5,094 nt of DNA from Clostridia bacterium. Its GTDB lineage: Bacteria > Bacillota_A > Clostridia > Oscillospirales > CAG-272. Below are positions 5,006 through 5,094 of the stretch, piece by piece; position 1 is the stretch's first letter, and the number at the start of each line of letters is the position of its first letter. Made by a program: the position numbers and the translations under genes. The notes beneath the pieces were generated by a model. The model was given only the letters and a program-made list of their open reading frames with translations. It made no database searches and was not told where the DNA came from. The DNA lies in assembly GCA_017467225.1 (NCBI GenBank), contig JAFTSR010000160.1, positions 1 to 5,094 of the forward strand, written 5' to 3'.

Positions 5006-5094
5006 TAGTTTGCTATCAGAACGGACGCGCAATGTGCGCCCCTACAAAAAAATCGTTGCGAGATCCGTTCGACTACGCGCGCTTCGCCGCGCTC

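Larger units (their letters stand above)
4841..5094. other. Intergenic region after the PBP-like gene
   Basis: No gene is seen before the window ends. The region holds three successive hairpins, the second copy of the GCGGTTCTGTTCTA element and a diverged block beta (4975-5005). A small GCGCA/TGCGC stem (5027-5031 with 5035-5039) and a GC-rich tail with a GCGCG/CGCGC stem (5077-5092) follow. Block gamma is absent, at least within the window. Confidence 0.7.

Overview
The window looks like a bacterial chromosome segment from a member of the Firmicutes, most likely an uncultured Clostridia/Oscillospirales-type gut organism. The reasons are strong AAAGGAG-type ribosome binding sites, C-ending codon preference in moderately GC-rich genes, and the particular mix of genes. 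Long, repeat-rich intergenic regions of a style I associate with such genomes add support. The taxonomic call is an inference from style, not from a marker gene. All genes lie on the + strand.

Layout. (1) 1-378: the C-terminal two thirds of a Maf-family nucleotide pyrophosphatase, interrupted by an in-frame TAA at 91-93. (2) 379-843: intergenic, with three repeat blocks full of hairpins. (3) 844-1989: a complete CPBP-family (Abi/Rce1-like) intramembrane protease with all expected catalytic motifs. (4) 1990-2674: a second intergenic region built from the same repeat blocks in the same order, plus extra cassettes. (5) 2675-4840: a 721-residue class B penicillin-binding protein (PBP2/FtsI type) whose fold landmarks are intact but whose three transpeptidase motifs are all replaced: SxxK reads ELFH, SxN reads GCN, KTG reads CLG. 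(6) 4841-5094: hairpins and a diverged third version of part of the intergenic mosaic, with no gene.

The two strongest observations are the apparently catalytically dead penicillin-binding protein and the 229-base structured repeat placed upstream of both complete genes. The two copies of the repeat differ in one long hairpin by compensating base changes that keep the stem paired. This favours a selected nucleic-acid structure over a hidden protein. The gaps between genes (465 and 685 bases) and the hairpins after the stop codons suggest that each gene is transcribed on its own rather than in a tight operon. Maf, a membrane protease and a cell-wall PBP homologue side by side point loosely to a cell envelope/division neighbourhood. 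A direct functional link between the protease and the PBP-like protein is only a hypothesis.
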